Assembly (NCBI GenBank): GCA_035529895.1
Contig: DATKVV010000010.1
Span: 1 to 64,000 of the forward strand
Reading direction: 5' to 3'
Length of the DNA stretch: 64,000 bases
Source: JAUWKC01 sp035529895
GTDB taxonomy: Bacteria > Planctomycetota > Phycisphaerae > Sedimentisphaerales > Anaerobacaceae
Below are positions 37,230-47,400 of this stretch, piece after piece. The position numbers and the translations under genes were made by a program. The notes under the pieces are model-generated. The model was not told the DNA's origin, did no database searches, and saw only the letters and a list, made by a program, of their open reading frames with translations. The stretch's first letter is position 1. Every line of letters begins with the position of its first letter.

Positions 37230-38270
37230 ATGAGTCCACCGACCAATCAGCAAAAGCTGATCTTATTTGATTATTGCGTAGGTTTCACCTCAGAACAGGA
37301 AGCCGCCGAAGCTGAAGAATTGATAGCCGCCAGTGAGGAAGCCGCGGCAATATACCATCGAATCAAAGCCACTTTGGCCCCGCTCGATACCTTAAAGGAA
37401 GAGCCTTGCCCTGACCAGCTTGTCGAAAGTACGGTTTGGCGCCTTAATAACCTGGCCCGGGCAAGCCAGCTCCGGCTCGAGCAACTGCTTGAGGCCGAAC
37501 AGGCCAGAAATGTTACCTTTAACACCCGCGCTTGGTGGAACTTTGGAAAAATGGCGGCCGCGGCCGCCGTTGTCTTGATTGTTTTAGGAACCTGGTTTGC
37601 GCCGTTGGACTTTATCCGTCAAAAGTGCCGCGAGTCCCGGTGCAGAATGCAATTGGCCCGCATTTTTCAGGGTTTAAGCAACTATATTGCCGACCACGAC
37701 GGCCAGATGCCTGCCGTTGCGACTACCGCAGGCTCACCGTGGTGGAAAGTGGGCTACCAGGGCCAGGAGAATCACTCCGCCACCCGCAATATGTGGCTGT
37801 TGGTAAAAGGTAATTATGCCGACCCGGCCGACTTCGTATGCCCGGCGAAAAGACGCAACCTGGTAATACGGTTCGACCCATCGAAAATGCAGGCTTACAA
37901 CGATTTTCCCTCGAGGGATGATGTATCCTACAGCGTCCGAATCATGTACACCAAGTCCAAAGCGGCCCATCAGTCCCAGCGAAAAGTCCTGATAGCCGAT
38001 TTGAGCCCCCTCTTTGAGAATTTGCCCAAGGACTTCTCCAAGTCGTTCCAGCTCGTATTGGACGAAGACCTGCTGATTATCAACAGTTCCAATCATAACC
38101 GCCGCGGGCAGAATGTCTTGTTCTGCGATGGCAGCATCAAATTCTTGAAGAAGAGGCATACCGATATATCTTATGACGACATATTCACCTTGTGGGAAAT
38201 GCATGCGGGTTCTGAAGTTCGCGGCTGTGAGGTGCCCTCCTGCGAAACCGACGCTTTCCTCGCCCCCTGA
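37230..38270 (+). CDS. Membrane-anchored H-X9-DG protein, ECF module 4 partner
   Basis: 346 residues. A cytoplasmic N-terminus of about 100 residues rich in Glu/Ala helix is followed by a transmembrane helix, KMAAAAAVVLIVLGTWFAPL (about 107-126). The outer part resembles the soluble domain of planctomycete type II pseudopilin-like DUF1559 proteins. This includes the H-x9-DG motif HNRRGQNVLFCDGSIKFL near 290 and CRMQLARIFQGLSNYIADHD. The N-terminal half may act as an anti-sigma without zinc ligands. The membrane anchor is close in sequence to those of the other three ECF partners. Confidence 0.65.
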   Translation: MSPPTNQQKLILFDYCVGFTSEQEAAEAEELIAASEEAAAIYHRIKATLAPLDTLKEEPCPDQLVESTVWRLNNLARASQLRLEQLLEAEQARNVTFNTRAWWNFGKMAAAAAVVLIVLGTWFAPLDFIRQKCRESRCRMQLARIFQGLSNYIADHDGQMPAVATTAGSPWWKVGYQGQENHSATRNMWLLVKGNYADPADFVCPAKRRNLVIRFDPSKMQAYNDFPSRDDVSYSVRIMYTKSKAAHQSQRKVLIADLSPLFENLPKDFSKSFQLVLDEDLLIINSSNHNRRGQNVLFCDGSIKFLKKRHTDISYDDIFTLWEMHAGSEVRGCEVPSCETDAFLAP

Positions 38271-38327
38271 TTCCAGCCCTCGGCTTTCATTTATCCTGTT
38301 TTGACCGACCCTTTCTTTTTCGAGTTT

Positions 38328-40454
38328 TCATTTCACCAGCTTTTCGAGGGCCTTCCGTGCCCACTCATGTTTCGGGTCTATCGCAAGAGCCTTACGGTAT
38401 GCACTTATCGCCTCATCGAGCCTGCCCTCGGACTCAAGCGCAATACCGAGGTTGCAGTGCAGCTCGGCCGAATCGGGCTTGATTTTCAGCGCCTCCGTAA
38501 ATTGCACGATAGCCTCGTCGAGCTTGCCTTGTCCGGCAAGGATGACGCCGAGGTTGCTGTGCGCATTTATAAAGTCGGGCTTAAGTCTTATCGCCTCGCC
38601 GTACTGTCTAACCGCTTCGTCAAGCTTGCCCTGTAATTGCAGGGCCAAGCCGAAATTGTAATGTATATCTGCATCCTCAGGCCGAATACGCACGGCCAGA
38701 CTGTAGTGTTTGACCGCCTTGTCCAGGTCGCCTTGTGCCTGAAGGGCCAGCCCGAGGTAGTTATGGGCGCCGCCGTTCAAAGGGTTGATTTGAATTGCTC
38801 TGTAATAGCGCCCTACAGCCTCTGCGATTTTCCCCTCCTTAAAAAGCGCCATGCCGAGGTCTCTGTGCAGGTCCGAACTTGCCGGCTCAAGCGTCAGGGC
38901 CGTATTCAGATGTTCCAGAGCCTCTCCCACGCGCTGCTGTTTCATCAGCAGCAGTCCCAGATTATGATGAGCCTCCGCATAATCAGTTTTCAAGCTGATT
39001 GCCTTGGAATATGCTTCTATCGCGCCCTGCGTGCGATGCTGCTTCTCAAGCGAGCCGCCCAACACATAATACAACTCGGCCTCGTAATTAATTCGCCGCT
39101 CCTCGTAAAAAGGACCGGCAACACTGCTGGCTGCGCCGACGGCCACGAAAATCGCGCCTGCCATACCCAGTTTGGCCCATCGCCGCCCCTTCACAATCTC
39201 CCGCAGTACGCCAGAACCGGCCGCTGCCAGAACGGCTACTATTGGAATAACCGGCATACGGTAACGTGAAGCCGCAAACACCAATATCACCGATGCCGGA
39301 TATAAAACTATGAACAGCCAAACCGGCGCCGGCGTCTTGCGCCGGCGGTACACGCCGCCAACTGCCGCCAGCGGCAGCAGCAGGCCAAACGGAAACCCAA
39401 ATCCACCAAACTTCCAGACGCCAACGCGCAGCAGCCCGGACCATTTCCTGAACAAATAGATATCCGTGTTGCGTGGTATCTCCCGCGAGCTGGCAAACTG
39501 CACCGCCTTATGCTCCAGGCCCCGCAAAAAACTAAGGGGGTCGCTCTTGATATAATCAATCGTCTTTTTCGCAAAAAACCGCTCCTGCCCGTATCTATCC
39601 CTGATTCCCTCCTTCAGCGGAAGCTCCACAAGCCTGGTCCACTCCAATCCGGGCCTGGCGGCAATAGTTTCTTCATAATTCGGATTGTTCCCTATGTAGA
39701 AGTTAACCCCTCCCGAATAAGGCAGGATACGCACCTTTCCCAATTCCCGGTAGCTCAAAATCCCTATCGGCGCGGCCACGAGCGCAAAACCGCCCACAAT
39801 GCCTGCCACTCCCGCCAGGAGCTTGGTGACTTCAATCCGCCTCCGTATCAAAACAACCGCAAGCCATACGCATCCTGCGATGAAAAATGGCAAAAACTCG
39901 GGCCTTGTGATAATGCTAAGCACGCCGCAGAGGCCCAAACCGAAACAACGCCACATCGTCGGCTTTTCCGCCGCCTTCAGCAGGCACAGTACCAGCGTTA
40001 CCGACCAGAATGCCGCCCACCCCGTCGCCAGAAGCTCGCCCTCGCAAAAGACCAAAGGCATGTAAATAGCTGTGATGACGCCGGCCAATATCCCCGCCAA
40101 CCTGCCGAAAAGCTTCTCGCCCAGCCTGTACACGAGCACGCATGTCACCCCCCCTAAAACCATCTGCGCCAGCTTGGCAGAGACGATAGAGCAATTGCTC
40201 AGCCCGTAAACCACTACCAGAAACAAAGGATAAAACAAGGGCTGCCAGAAAAGCTCCTCTGTTATTCCCCCGCCTTCGACCATACCTCGTGCCAGTTGGT
40301 CGTAGGTCATCGAGTCCACCACGGGCACATCGAATGTGGGATTGTCCCTGCTGTCATACAGATACGCCCCCCTCACCAGAACCGCCAATAAGAATATTGC
40401 CGCTCCAAGCCGAATCACCCTCAAGCGGGCAACATTCCTTTGCGTTTTGCTCAT
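38328..40454 (-). CDS. GT39-like membrane glycosyltransferase with TPR tail (copy A)
   Basis: 708 residues. About ten to twelve membrane helices in residues 13-440 form a GT-C fold of the PMT/ArnT type, with an acidic first loop (YLYDSRDNPTFDVPVVDSMT). GT-C enzymes transfer sugar from a lipid-linked donor to an acceptor outside the inner membrane. The C-terminal 250 residues are seven and a half TPR repeats (for example AHHNLGLLLMKQQRVGEALE), which probably bind a protein partner. It is a tandem paralogue of the gene at 40606-42747, 151 bp away. Donor and acceptor are unknown. Confidence 0.85.
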   Translation of the reverse strand: MSKTQRNVARLRVIRLGAAIFLLAVLVRGAYLYDSRDNPTFDVPVVDSMTYDQLARGMVEGGGITEELFWQPLFYPLFLVVVYGLSNCSIVSAKLAQMVLGGVTCVLVYRLGEKLFGRLAGILAGVITAIYMPLVFCEGELLATGWAAFWSVTLVLCLLKAAEKPTMWRCFGLGLCGVLSIITRPEFLPFFIAGCVWLAVVLIRRRIEVTKLLAGVAGIVGGFALVAAPIGILSYRELGKVRILPYSGGVNFYIGNNPNYEETIAARPGLEWTRLVELPLKEGIRDRYGQERFFAKKTIDYIKSDPLSFLRGLEHKAVQFASSREIPRNTDIYLFRKWSGLLRVGVWKFGGFGFPFGLLLPLAAVGGVYRRRKTPAPVWLFIVLYPASVILVFAASRYRMPVIPIVAVLAAAGSGVLREIVKGRRWAKLGMAGAIFVAVGAASSVAGPFYEERRINYEAELYYVLGGSLEKQHRTQGAIEAYSKAISLKTDYAEAHHNLGLLLMKQQRVGEALEHLNTALTLEPASSDLHRDLGMALFKEGKIAEAVGRYYRAIQINPLNGGAHNYLGLALQAQGDLDKAVKHYSLAVRIRPEDADIHYNFGLALQLQGKLDEAVRQYGEAIRLKPDFINAHSNLGVILAGQGKLDEAIVQFTEALKIKPDSAELHCNLGIALESEGRLDEAISAYRKALAIDPKHEWARKALEKLVK

Positions 40455-40605
40455 GCGATTATCTTAGCACCAAAAACACCGCGGGACAAGGCTGGAAAGT
40501 TCGACCTTCCGAAACACCTTCTCGCCGAACCGGCTTTTTCTTCGCTGCGGTGTCCCTCCCACCATTCCGCATCCTGCCCTTTTGGCAAAGTCTTTGTTTC
40601 CGGCT

Positions 40606-42747
40606 TCATCGCGTCAGCTCTTGCAGAGCCCGGCGCGAGCGCTCGTGCTCCGGGTCCAGCGCGAGAGCCTTTCTGTATGCCTGCACAGCCTCATCCCTCC
40701 GCCCCTGCTGCTGAAGGCACAACCCCAGATTAAAGTAAATACCGGCATCCTCCGGAGCGAGCCGAAGTGCTTCCTTGAATTTCTCAACCGCCTTTGGAAA
40801 CTCGCCGAGACTCGCAAGCGCGCTTCCCAGATTGCTCAACGTCTCGACATCATTCGGTTTGATTCTCAGCGCCGTCTCAAAGTGCTCGAGCGCTTCGCGC
40901 ATACGCCCCTGCATAGCCAGCAGGCTGCCGAGGTTATTGCGCGACACCGGGTCGTTCGGATTAAGCTCCACAGCTCTCAAGAAATTTTTGAGGGCCTCGG
41001 CAGCACGGTCCATCTGCAAAAAAGCTATCCCGAGGTTGTCGTACACGCTCGCCTTTTCCGGATCGATTTCAAGTGCCCTGTTATAATGCTCAATGGCCTC
41101 TCTGGTCTTACCTTGTGCATAGAACGCCAGACCAAGGTCCTCGTACAGCCCCGCATTCTTCCGGTCAAAAACCAAAGCCTTGTTGTAATATGGGATGGCC
41201 TCCTCCGGCCTTTGCTGCTTGACAAGCAGCAGTCCCAAATTGTGATATGCCTCCACGTAGTCCGCCTTTAGACTAACCGCTTTGGAATATGCTTCTATAC
41301 CCTCGGCAATCTTTCCTCGCTGCTCAAGGGAATCTCCCAGCCCGTAATACATCTCCGCCTCGTAATTAAGATGTTGTTCCGAATAGAACGGCCCCGCAAT
41401 GCTGCAAACAAGACCGATGCCCGCGCAGAAGACACCGGCCCCCGCCAAACCGAGCCATCGCTTTGCCCAAACCAGTTCCCCGATTTTTACCAAACCAGCC
41501 CCCGCCAGAACACACATGGGTACGACAACCGGCATTCGATAACGTGCCTCAACGTGCGTCAAAATAACCGAGGCGGAATAAAAAATCAGAAACAGCAGCA
41601 CAGGGGTAGGAACCTTCCGCCGGCAAAGAAGTATTCCCAGCAGCGCCAACGGCAGCAGGACGCCGAAAGGAAAGCCAAACCCGTCTATCTTCCAGACGAG
41701 CAAGCCAAGCAGCCGCGACCACCTCCTGAAAAGGTACACGTCTATATTGCCCGGCATTTCTCTCGAGCTGGTCAGTTCCGCGCCCTTGCGCAGAAGGCCC
41801 TTCACAAAGTCCATTGGCGCCTTGCGCATATAATCAAATGTCTTGCCGTAGAAAAAACGCTGTCCCTCGCCGGGTGTGCTCAGATGCTCCTTCAGCGGAA
41901 GCTCGGTGATTCTCTTCCATTCCAGTCCCGGCCGCAGCGCGACCGCCTCGAAGTCAGGATTATTGCCGATATACAGGTTAAGCCCGCCCGTCCCGGGCAG
42001 AAAGCCGAAACGTCCTGTCACTTGGTGGTTTTTGGCCGCAACCGGCACAGTGACAGCGCAGAATCCCGCCGCCAGAACCAATAGTCCGATTGCCGATTTC
42101 TTCAGGCCGACCCGTGCCCGAATCCAAACGGCCGCCAGCCATACACCCGCCGCTGCCAGAAATGGAATAAAATTGGGCCGCGTTAATACGCTCAAACCGC
42201 CGCACAGCCCTAACGCAAAACACAGTCCGGCGTTTTTCTTGTCCCTAGCCTTCAGAAAAAGCAGCAGCAGCGCCGCCGCCCAGAAAGCCGCCCAGCCCGC
42301 CGCCAAAAGCTCTCCGTCGAAAAAAATCAGCGGGCCGTATACGGCCGCTGTCAACCCGGCCGCTATGCCGGCGCCCCGCCCGAAAACCCTCTCTGCCAGC
42401 CTGTACGTCAATGCGCATGTCGCCGAACCCAGGACTATCTGGATAATCTTGGCCCAGATAACGGAGCAATTGCTGAAAAAGTAAACTATCGACAGAAAAA
42501 AGGGGTAAAAGAATTGCTGCCAGAAGAACTCGTGTGTCATCCCGCCGCCCCTTGCCAGCCCCCGCGCCATCAGGTCGTATGTCAGCGAATCCACTATCGG
42601 CGCCGAGAAAGTCGGATTGTCCCTGCTCTCATAAAGGTACAGCCCCCTTACGAAAAGCGCCAGCAGAAAGATGCCCGCTGCAGGCCAAATCCCTTTCGGC
42701 GGGCCGCCATTTTGTTCACTCCGGGGCTTTCGACCTGTCCTGCTCAT
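40606..42747 (-). CDS. GT39-like membrane glycosyltransferase with TPR tail (copy B)
   Basis: 713 residues with the same architecture as copy A: N-terminal helices and the loop YLYESRDNPTFSAPIVDSLT, then helices up to about 445, then seven TPR repeats (for example AYHNLGLLLVKQQRPEEAIP). The first two TPRs are nearly the same in both copies (AEAHHNLGLLLMKQQ and VEAYHNLGLLLVKQQ) while later ones diverge. The N-terminus has an extra cytoplasmic Arg/Pro-rich segment (RTGRKPRSEQNGGPPKG). Both genes face the same way and could be one transcript. Confidence 0.85.
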   Translation of the reverse strand: MSRTGRKPRSEQNGGPPKGIWPAAGIFLLALFVRGLYLYESRDNPTFSAPIVDSLTYDLMARGLARGGGMTHEFFWQQFFYPFFLSIVYFFSNCSVIWAKIIQIVLGSATCALTYRLAERVFGRGAGIAAGLTAAVYGPLIFFDGELLAAGWAAFWAAALLLLFLKARDKKNAGLCFALGLCGGLSVLTRPNFIPFLAAAGVWLAAVWIRARVGLKKSAIGLLVLAAGFCAVTVPVAAKNHQVTGRFGFLPGTGGLNLYIGNNPDFEAVALRPGLEWKRITELPLKEHLSTPGEGQRFFYGKTFDYMRKAPMDFVKGLLRKGAELTSSREMPGNIDVYLFRRWSRLLGLLVWKIDGFGFPFGVLLPLALLGILLCRRKVPTPVLLFLIFYSASVILTHVEARYRMPVVVPMCVLAGAGLVKIGELVWAKRWLGLAGAGVFCAGIGLVCSIAGPFYSEQHLNYEAEMYYGLGDSLEQRGKIAEGIEAYSKAVSLKADYVEAYHNLGLLLVKQQRPEEAIPYYNKALVFDRKNAGLYEDLGLAFYAQGKTREAIEHYNRALEIDPEKASVYDNLGIAFLQMDRAAEALKNFLRAVELNPNDPVSRNNLGSLLAMQGRMREALEHFETALRIKPNDVETLSNLGSALASLGEFPKAVEKFKEALRLAPEDAGIYFNLGLCLQQQGRRDEAVQAYRKALALDPEHERSRRALQELTR

Positions 42748-42881
42748 CTGCTCATGTTACCACTGCAACCTGTGTCATACAAGACAGTGCACTCTGAGAT
42801 TTTGCGGCAGCCGCCGCCGAAGCCGGGACAACACCCAACCATCCTCAGCCGGAATCTGCCGGCGATTCTTACCGGCGTTTT

Positions 42882-44018
42882 TCAGAAATGGGTGTGTTCC
42901 ATCGTGGACGTGACCCGGTCGACTGGCAGGCTGCTTTCACCTGCGATTAGGCCGGCTTCCTCCGCCGGCTCATAGGCCGCGAGCAATTCTCGCATCAGGT
43001 CAGTTACTGTAATCATTCCCCGAAGCTTTTTTTGCTCGTCAATCACCGGAAGGCAGCTTATCTTTTTCTCGACCAGGATATGCGCAGCATCCGAGACGCT
43101 GCAGGTGGGCAAAATATGCGACACCTTCCGCACCATAATGCTCTTGAGCGGGAGTTGGAGACTTGTTGTCCCCGGGTCCGCCGCAAACAGGTCCTCGCGA
43201 AATTTCTTTGCCGGCGACGGCGGCCGCCTGCCGGCAAAGGGAAGATTCCGCAGAATGTCCCTGTCGGAGACCAGCCCCGCAAATTTCCCCTGCTCATCCG
43301 TTATAGGCAGGTGCCTGAGCTCTTCCGTCCGCAGGACCTTAATCGCTGAGGCCAGGTCGTCCTGAGGCCCCAGACAAATCACCTGTTCGGTCATAATCTC
43401 CTGAACCTTTCGAAAAGCCCATGAGAATAAGGTTTTGGCCTCAGTTGAGCTTGCAGAAGCCGTATCGACAGGTGGTCCGCCTTTTTCCAATTCCGGGCAC
43501 AGCCGGCGCACCACTTCATTCAGTCTCAAGAACAGCTTCATCAGGTCGGTAGTCGTGATGATACCCACCAAATCGCCGTCATCAAGAACGGGCACCATAT
43601 CTATACGGTTGGAGGTCATGGTCGTAATAACGTCCTGTACCGGCGTCCGAAGCGAGACAGACTTGGGTTTGTGGGCGACTATTTGTACCAGCAGTTGATG
43701 CAGGGCCCTTTGGTCTATCTTGCCCTTGCCGGTCCCTTCGGCATCCGGCGAGTTCAGCCGCAATACGTCTCTTTGCGAAACCACGCCCACAAAGTACGGC
43801 TTTCTTTCTCCTTCGTACGGCAGGTCCACCACGGGAACATGCCGCACCTTACGGGCCTCCATAAACTTCAGGCACTGCTTGACGGTATGGTCGAGGGTCA
43901 GCGTCCTGACATCGGCGTTCATAATGTCCCGGGCAACGCGCATAGGCTCAAGACGGATATTCTTCTGAACGCACATCTGTTCTATCACGTCGATGAGTTT
44001 GAGTTGTCCGTTTTCCAT
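42882..44018 (-). CDS. Protein with four CBS domains
   Basis: 378 residues. Four CBS motifs occur as two Bateman pairs, seen by their repeating V-P-V-V/D pattern: RVARDIMNADVRTLTLDHTV with HVPVVD, the second near IDMVPVLDDGDLVGIITTTD, the third at VQEIMTEQVICLGPQDDLAS with HLPITDEQGKFAGLVSDRDI, and the fourth at CLPVIDEQKKLRGMITVTDL. CBS pairs bind adenosine nucleotides. There is no attached enzyme or channel domain, so it is a stand-alone sensor. A stem-loop lies in the intergenic DNA upstream. Confidence 0.9.
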   Translation of the reverse strand: MENGQLKLIDVIEQMCVQKNIRLEPMRVARDIMNADVRTLTLDHTVKQCLKFMEARKVRHVPVVDLPYEGERKPYFVGVVSQRDVLRLNSPDAEGTGKGKIDQRALHQLLVQIVAHKPKSVSLRTPVQDVITTMTSNRIDMVPVLDDGDLVGIITTTDLMKLFLRLNEVVRRLCPELEKGGPPVDTASASSTEAKTLFSWAFRKVQEIMTEQVICLGPQDDLASAIKVLRTEELRHLPITDEQGKFAGLVSDRDILRNLPFAGRRPPSPAKKFREDLFAADPGTTSLQLPLKSIMVRKVSHILPTCSVSDAAHILVEKKISCLPVIDEQKKLRGMITVTDLMRELLAAYEPAEEAGLIAGESSLPVDRVTSTMEHTHF

Positions 44019-44428
44019 GCTGTTTCGTATTCTCCAGCTCGGGTGTGGCGCAGTCGCTTCAGACCAACTCCGCCTTTCACTGTCTCATCGGGATTCTTAT
44101 CGGCAAAGATTGCCGCCGCCTTTACCGCGTCCTGCCCGAATCAGGTTGTCAACGGTTAATTATTCATCCGAGAGTAACGGTGTAACCTGAGCCTGGCAGG
44201 TTCGTTACAGCACGCCCCTCACAGAGACTGCAAACACGTTGAATTGCCCGAATACGTGGTTTTTGACAAGTCTTGCTTCATATTATCGGTGTAACAATCG
44301 TCCCTCCCGGCCTCAACATCCGAATATAGCCATTGCCTTTCTTTCTATTTCCGCTCTCGCTGGCCGACCCCGATTATCTCATCCCCTCATCCAGAGCACA
44401 CCGCGCTGGAACCATATTGACACACGCC
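44019..44428. other. Intergenic, no gene found
   Basis: The 410 bases between the start of the CBS gene and the end of the HEAT/LRR gene have no frame with a start and ribosome-binding site. Apart from the stem-loop at 44175-44207 nothing specific is seen. A TTGACA at 44267-44272 on the plus strand has no -10 at useful spacing. Confidence 0.45.
44175..44207. repeat. Stem-loop with bulge upstream of the CBS gene
   Basis: Outer arms TAACG (44175-44179) and CGTTA (44203-44207) flank inner arms AACCTG (44184-44189) and CAGGTT (44197-44202). The four bases GTGT form a bulge. It has no U-tract and lies between the CBS gene start and the LRR gene end. Confidence 0.4.
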
Positions 44429-47400
44429 CTACATCTGCCAAGGACCGGTATGGACCTTAACGCCACGGGCCTTCAACGCCGGGATGTGTACCTTTATTGA
44501 TTCCTCGCTCAAAGGGTTGGCCCCCAAATTGACCGATGCGCCCTCGGAAATGCCATTGTTCTCCACCAAGGGCCGGATATCAGTAATTCGGTTTCCTTGC
44601 AGCCACACGGCTTTCAGCTTGCTCAGCTTCGATAGCACCTTGATGTCGCTGATTTCGTTGGAGCCAAGATAAAGGTAAGTCAAGTTTTCAAAATTCGCCA
44701 GTACGCTGATGTCGCTGACTTTATTGTCGGACAGATTGAGCGCCGATAGCCTGGTAAGGGATGAAAGCGCACTTATGTCGGTCATCTGGACCCCTGCAAT
44801 GTCCAATCGTGTCAGACTCGTGAGCCCTGCCAGTGGACCGATATCTTCAATGGGGTTCTTTGAAAGGCTCAGTGACTTCAATTCGACCAAATTTGATAAG
44901 GGCCTCAAATCACTGATTTGGTTGCCTGCCAGTTCGAGAGAGTCCAACTTCCGAAGACTTGATAGGGGGCTTATATCGCGGATGCGATTCTTTTGCAGTC
45001 CGAGCATCGTCAAGTTGGCCGGCTCTGATAACGGGCCTATATCAGAAATCTGGTTCTCGTCGAGATACAAGTAGGTCAGATTGGCCAGGCCCGGCAACGG
45101 TGGCAGGTCCGTTAGCTGGTTACCCTTCAGATCGAGATGACTCAGCTTCCATAGGCTTGCCAAAGGCCCGACATCTGAGATTCGATTGTTCGCCAGGCTG
45201 AGACCTTCAAGCTCCTTGAGACCTGCCAACGGCCGCAGGTCTACAATCTGGTTGCCACCCAGCCACAGGCTGGTCATGTTCCTAAGGTACGACAGCGGCG
45301 ATATATCGGTGATACGGTTATTCCCAATCTGCAGCCGCGAGAGCTTACTCAGGCTTGCCAGCGGGGTAATATCTGACATTTGACCATCGTCCAGATACAG
45401 ACGTTCCAGATTCGTCAGACCGGCCAAAGCCATCAGCTCACCATCGGCGATTTTGTTCCGGCCAAGAGACAGGTCGGTCAGCTTCTTCAGCGCCATCAGT
45501 GGAGAAATATCCTGAATCTGATTGTTTGCCAGCCGCAGTTCTATAAGGTCGGTGCAATGCTCCAGACCCCTCAGGTCTCTTATTTGACAAGACTCCCCAC
45601 GCAACACAATGAAACCCCTGCTCACGAGGTCACCAGCCTCGATTTTGCCCCTCGCTTTGCTCACCGCAGCTCTTACAGCTTTTTCAAGGTTCGAATCAGG
45701 GAACTCGCCGACCGCCACCGGCCTGTAGGCCAGCCGCAGTCGGTAGTCCTTGAACCTGAGCTCATTCTGGATCAGCCTGAGCGCCCAGGCGGCAGTATCG
45801 CGCACCCCGGTGTCGTAATCATTGAGCGCCTCCGTGAGCGGTTCCACTGCTCGCGCATCCCTTATTTGCCCCAACGCACCGGCAGCAGCCTCTCGCACCG
45901 CTGGCTCGCCGTCCCGCAAAGCCTTTATTAACGCCACCGACGCGCCAGGGTCGGCGATGGAACCAAGAATATACGCAGCGGACTCACGCACAGCCGAATT
46001 CTCGTCCTCAAGGGCGGCAATGAGGGCCCCAACTGCCGGCGTACCTATCGCCACCAGCGTCTTCTCGGCGTTTTCACGTGCCTTTATCTCCAGGTCGGTC
46101 TCTGCTCCGGCCAACAGCTTGACGAGAAAAGGAACGGCCGGCATCCTGTCTTTATCTCTGCCCTGTCTGAGACCGACCGCACCATGCGCCCGCCTGTACG
46201 GATTGAGCGACGCCAGACTTTCTATCTGGTAAAATATCTGCTCATCAATGCTCTGGCTCTCTTTCAGTTCGAGGAACATCGTTTTCAATTCTCGTTCCCA
46301 TGGCTTGGCCGAGCCCCACTCGAACCAGTACGTCTTTGCCCGCAGCACCCCGGACGTCAGCGTACCATTATAGTACTGCGTAACCCTCGTGTTACTTAGC
46401 GCCACCTCGTACGAAGGCCTGAGGACTATCCTCAGCGAAATGAATCCCTCCTTGATTTTGGCAAAGTCGATAACGTAATGGGGAAGGAAATAGTCGCTCC
46501 TCTTTTCTCCTTTGATAACGACAAAAGAATCACCCTCAATAACCTCACCCGACTGCTCAAGATGTAACTCGACTTTGAAACACAAATCTACCGGAAGCGC
46601 CTCCGTCAGCTCCCAACCCGGCATGCAAAGGGCGTATTCGTCCGCGCTGCCTTTGGTATTTGAGGAAATCTGTGGCTCCCAGGCGTCCTCCCGTCGACCC
46701 AAATATTCGATTGGTTGGCCGCCGTCCACAAAGCGAAAAGCCCCGCGAACCAGCTCATTGAGTTCCGGGTCGTCAGGTGCCGCCAACTCGTTTAACCCTT
46801 CCGCAGCAATGATTTCGAACACGGCCGCTTCGGACTTCACTGTTCCAGTGTAAGTTACCCCCTTATACGTTACCTCGTAGTCGGTGACCGCCTGCACCGT
46901 ATGTCTCCCCAGCCCCAACTCCGCCACGGGTATGCCGCCGGTGCCGGCCATAGGCCCTTCATAATCAAAAGGCTTACCGTCCAACCCCCCGTGCGGCATC
47001 CCCCCAACCTGACCATCCAGAATCTTATAGGAGCTGGTGCGAATCTTCACATCCTTGTCCACGGGCCAGCCTCCCCAGCCGTAGCGTATCGTGTAGCCGC
47101 CGCCTACATAAGCCTCGGCGCCCTGCGGATATTGGGGCCGCAGCCTCGTATAGGCCGTCATGGAATACCTCAAATAGGCGCCTATCTGCTCCGCCGACAT
47201 GCTCGCCCAGGTCTGCAGAAATGCGTTAGCCGCCCGGCGATGGACAACGTCCTCCGGGTCGCTGATGATTGCAAGCAAGGCATTGCCCGAAGCCGGCTGC
47301 ATCGCGACAATGTAATCCTTTAGCTCATCGGAGATGTCCGGCCGGTCGTCATCTTCGATCTCCGGCAACTCCGAAAGCATCCGACGAATCTCCTCCGGCA

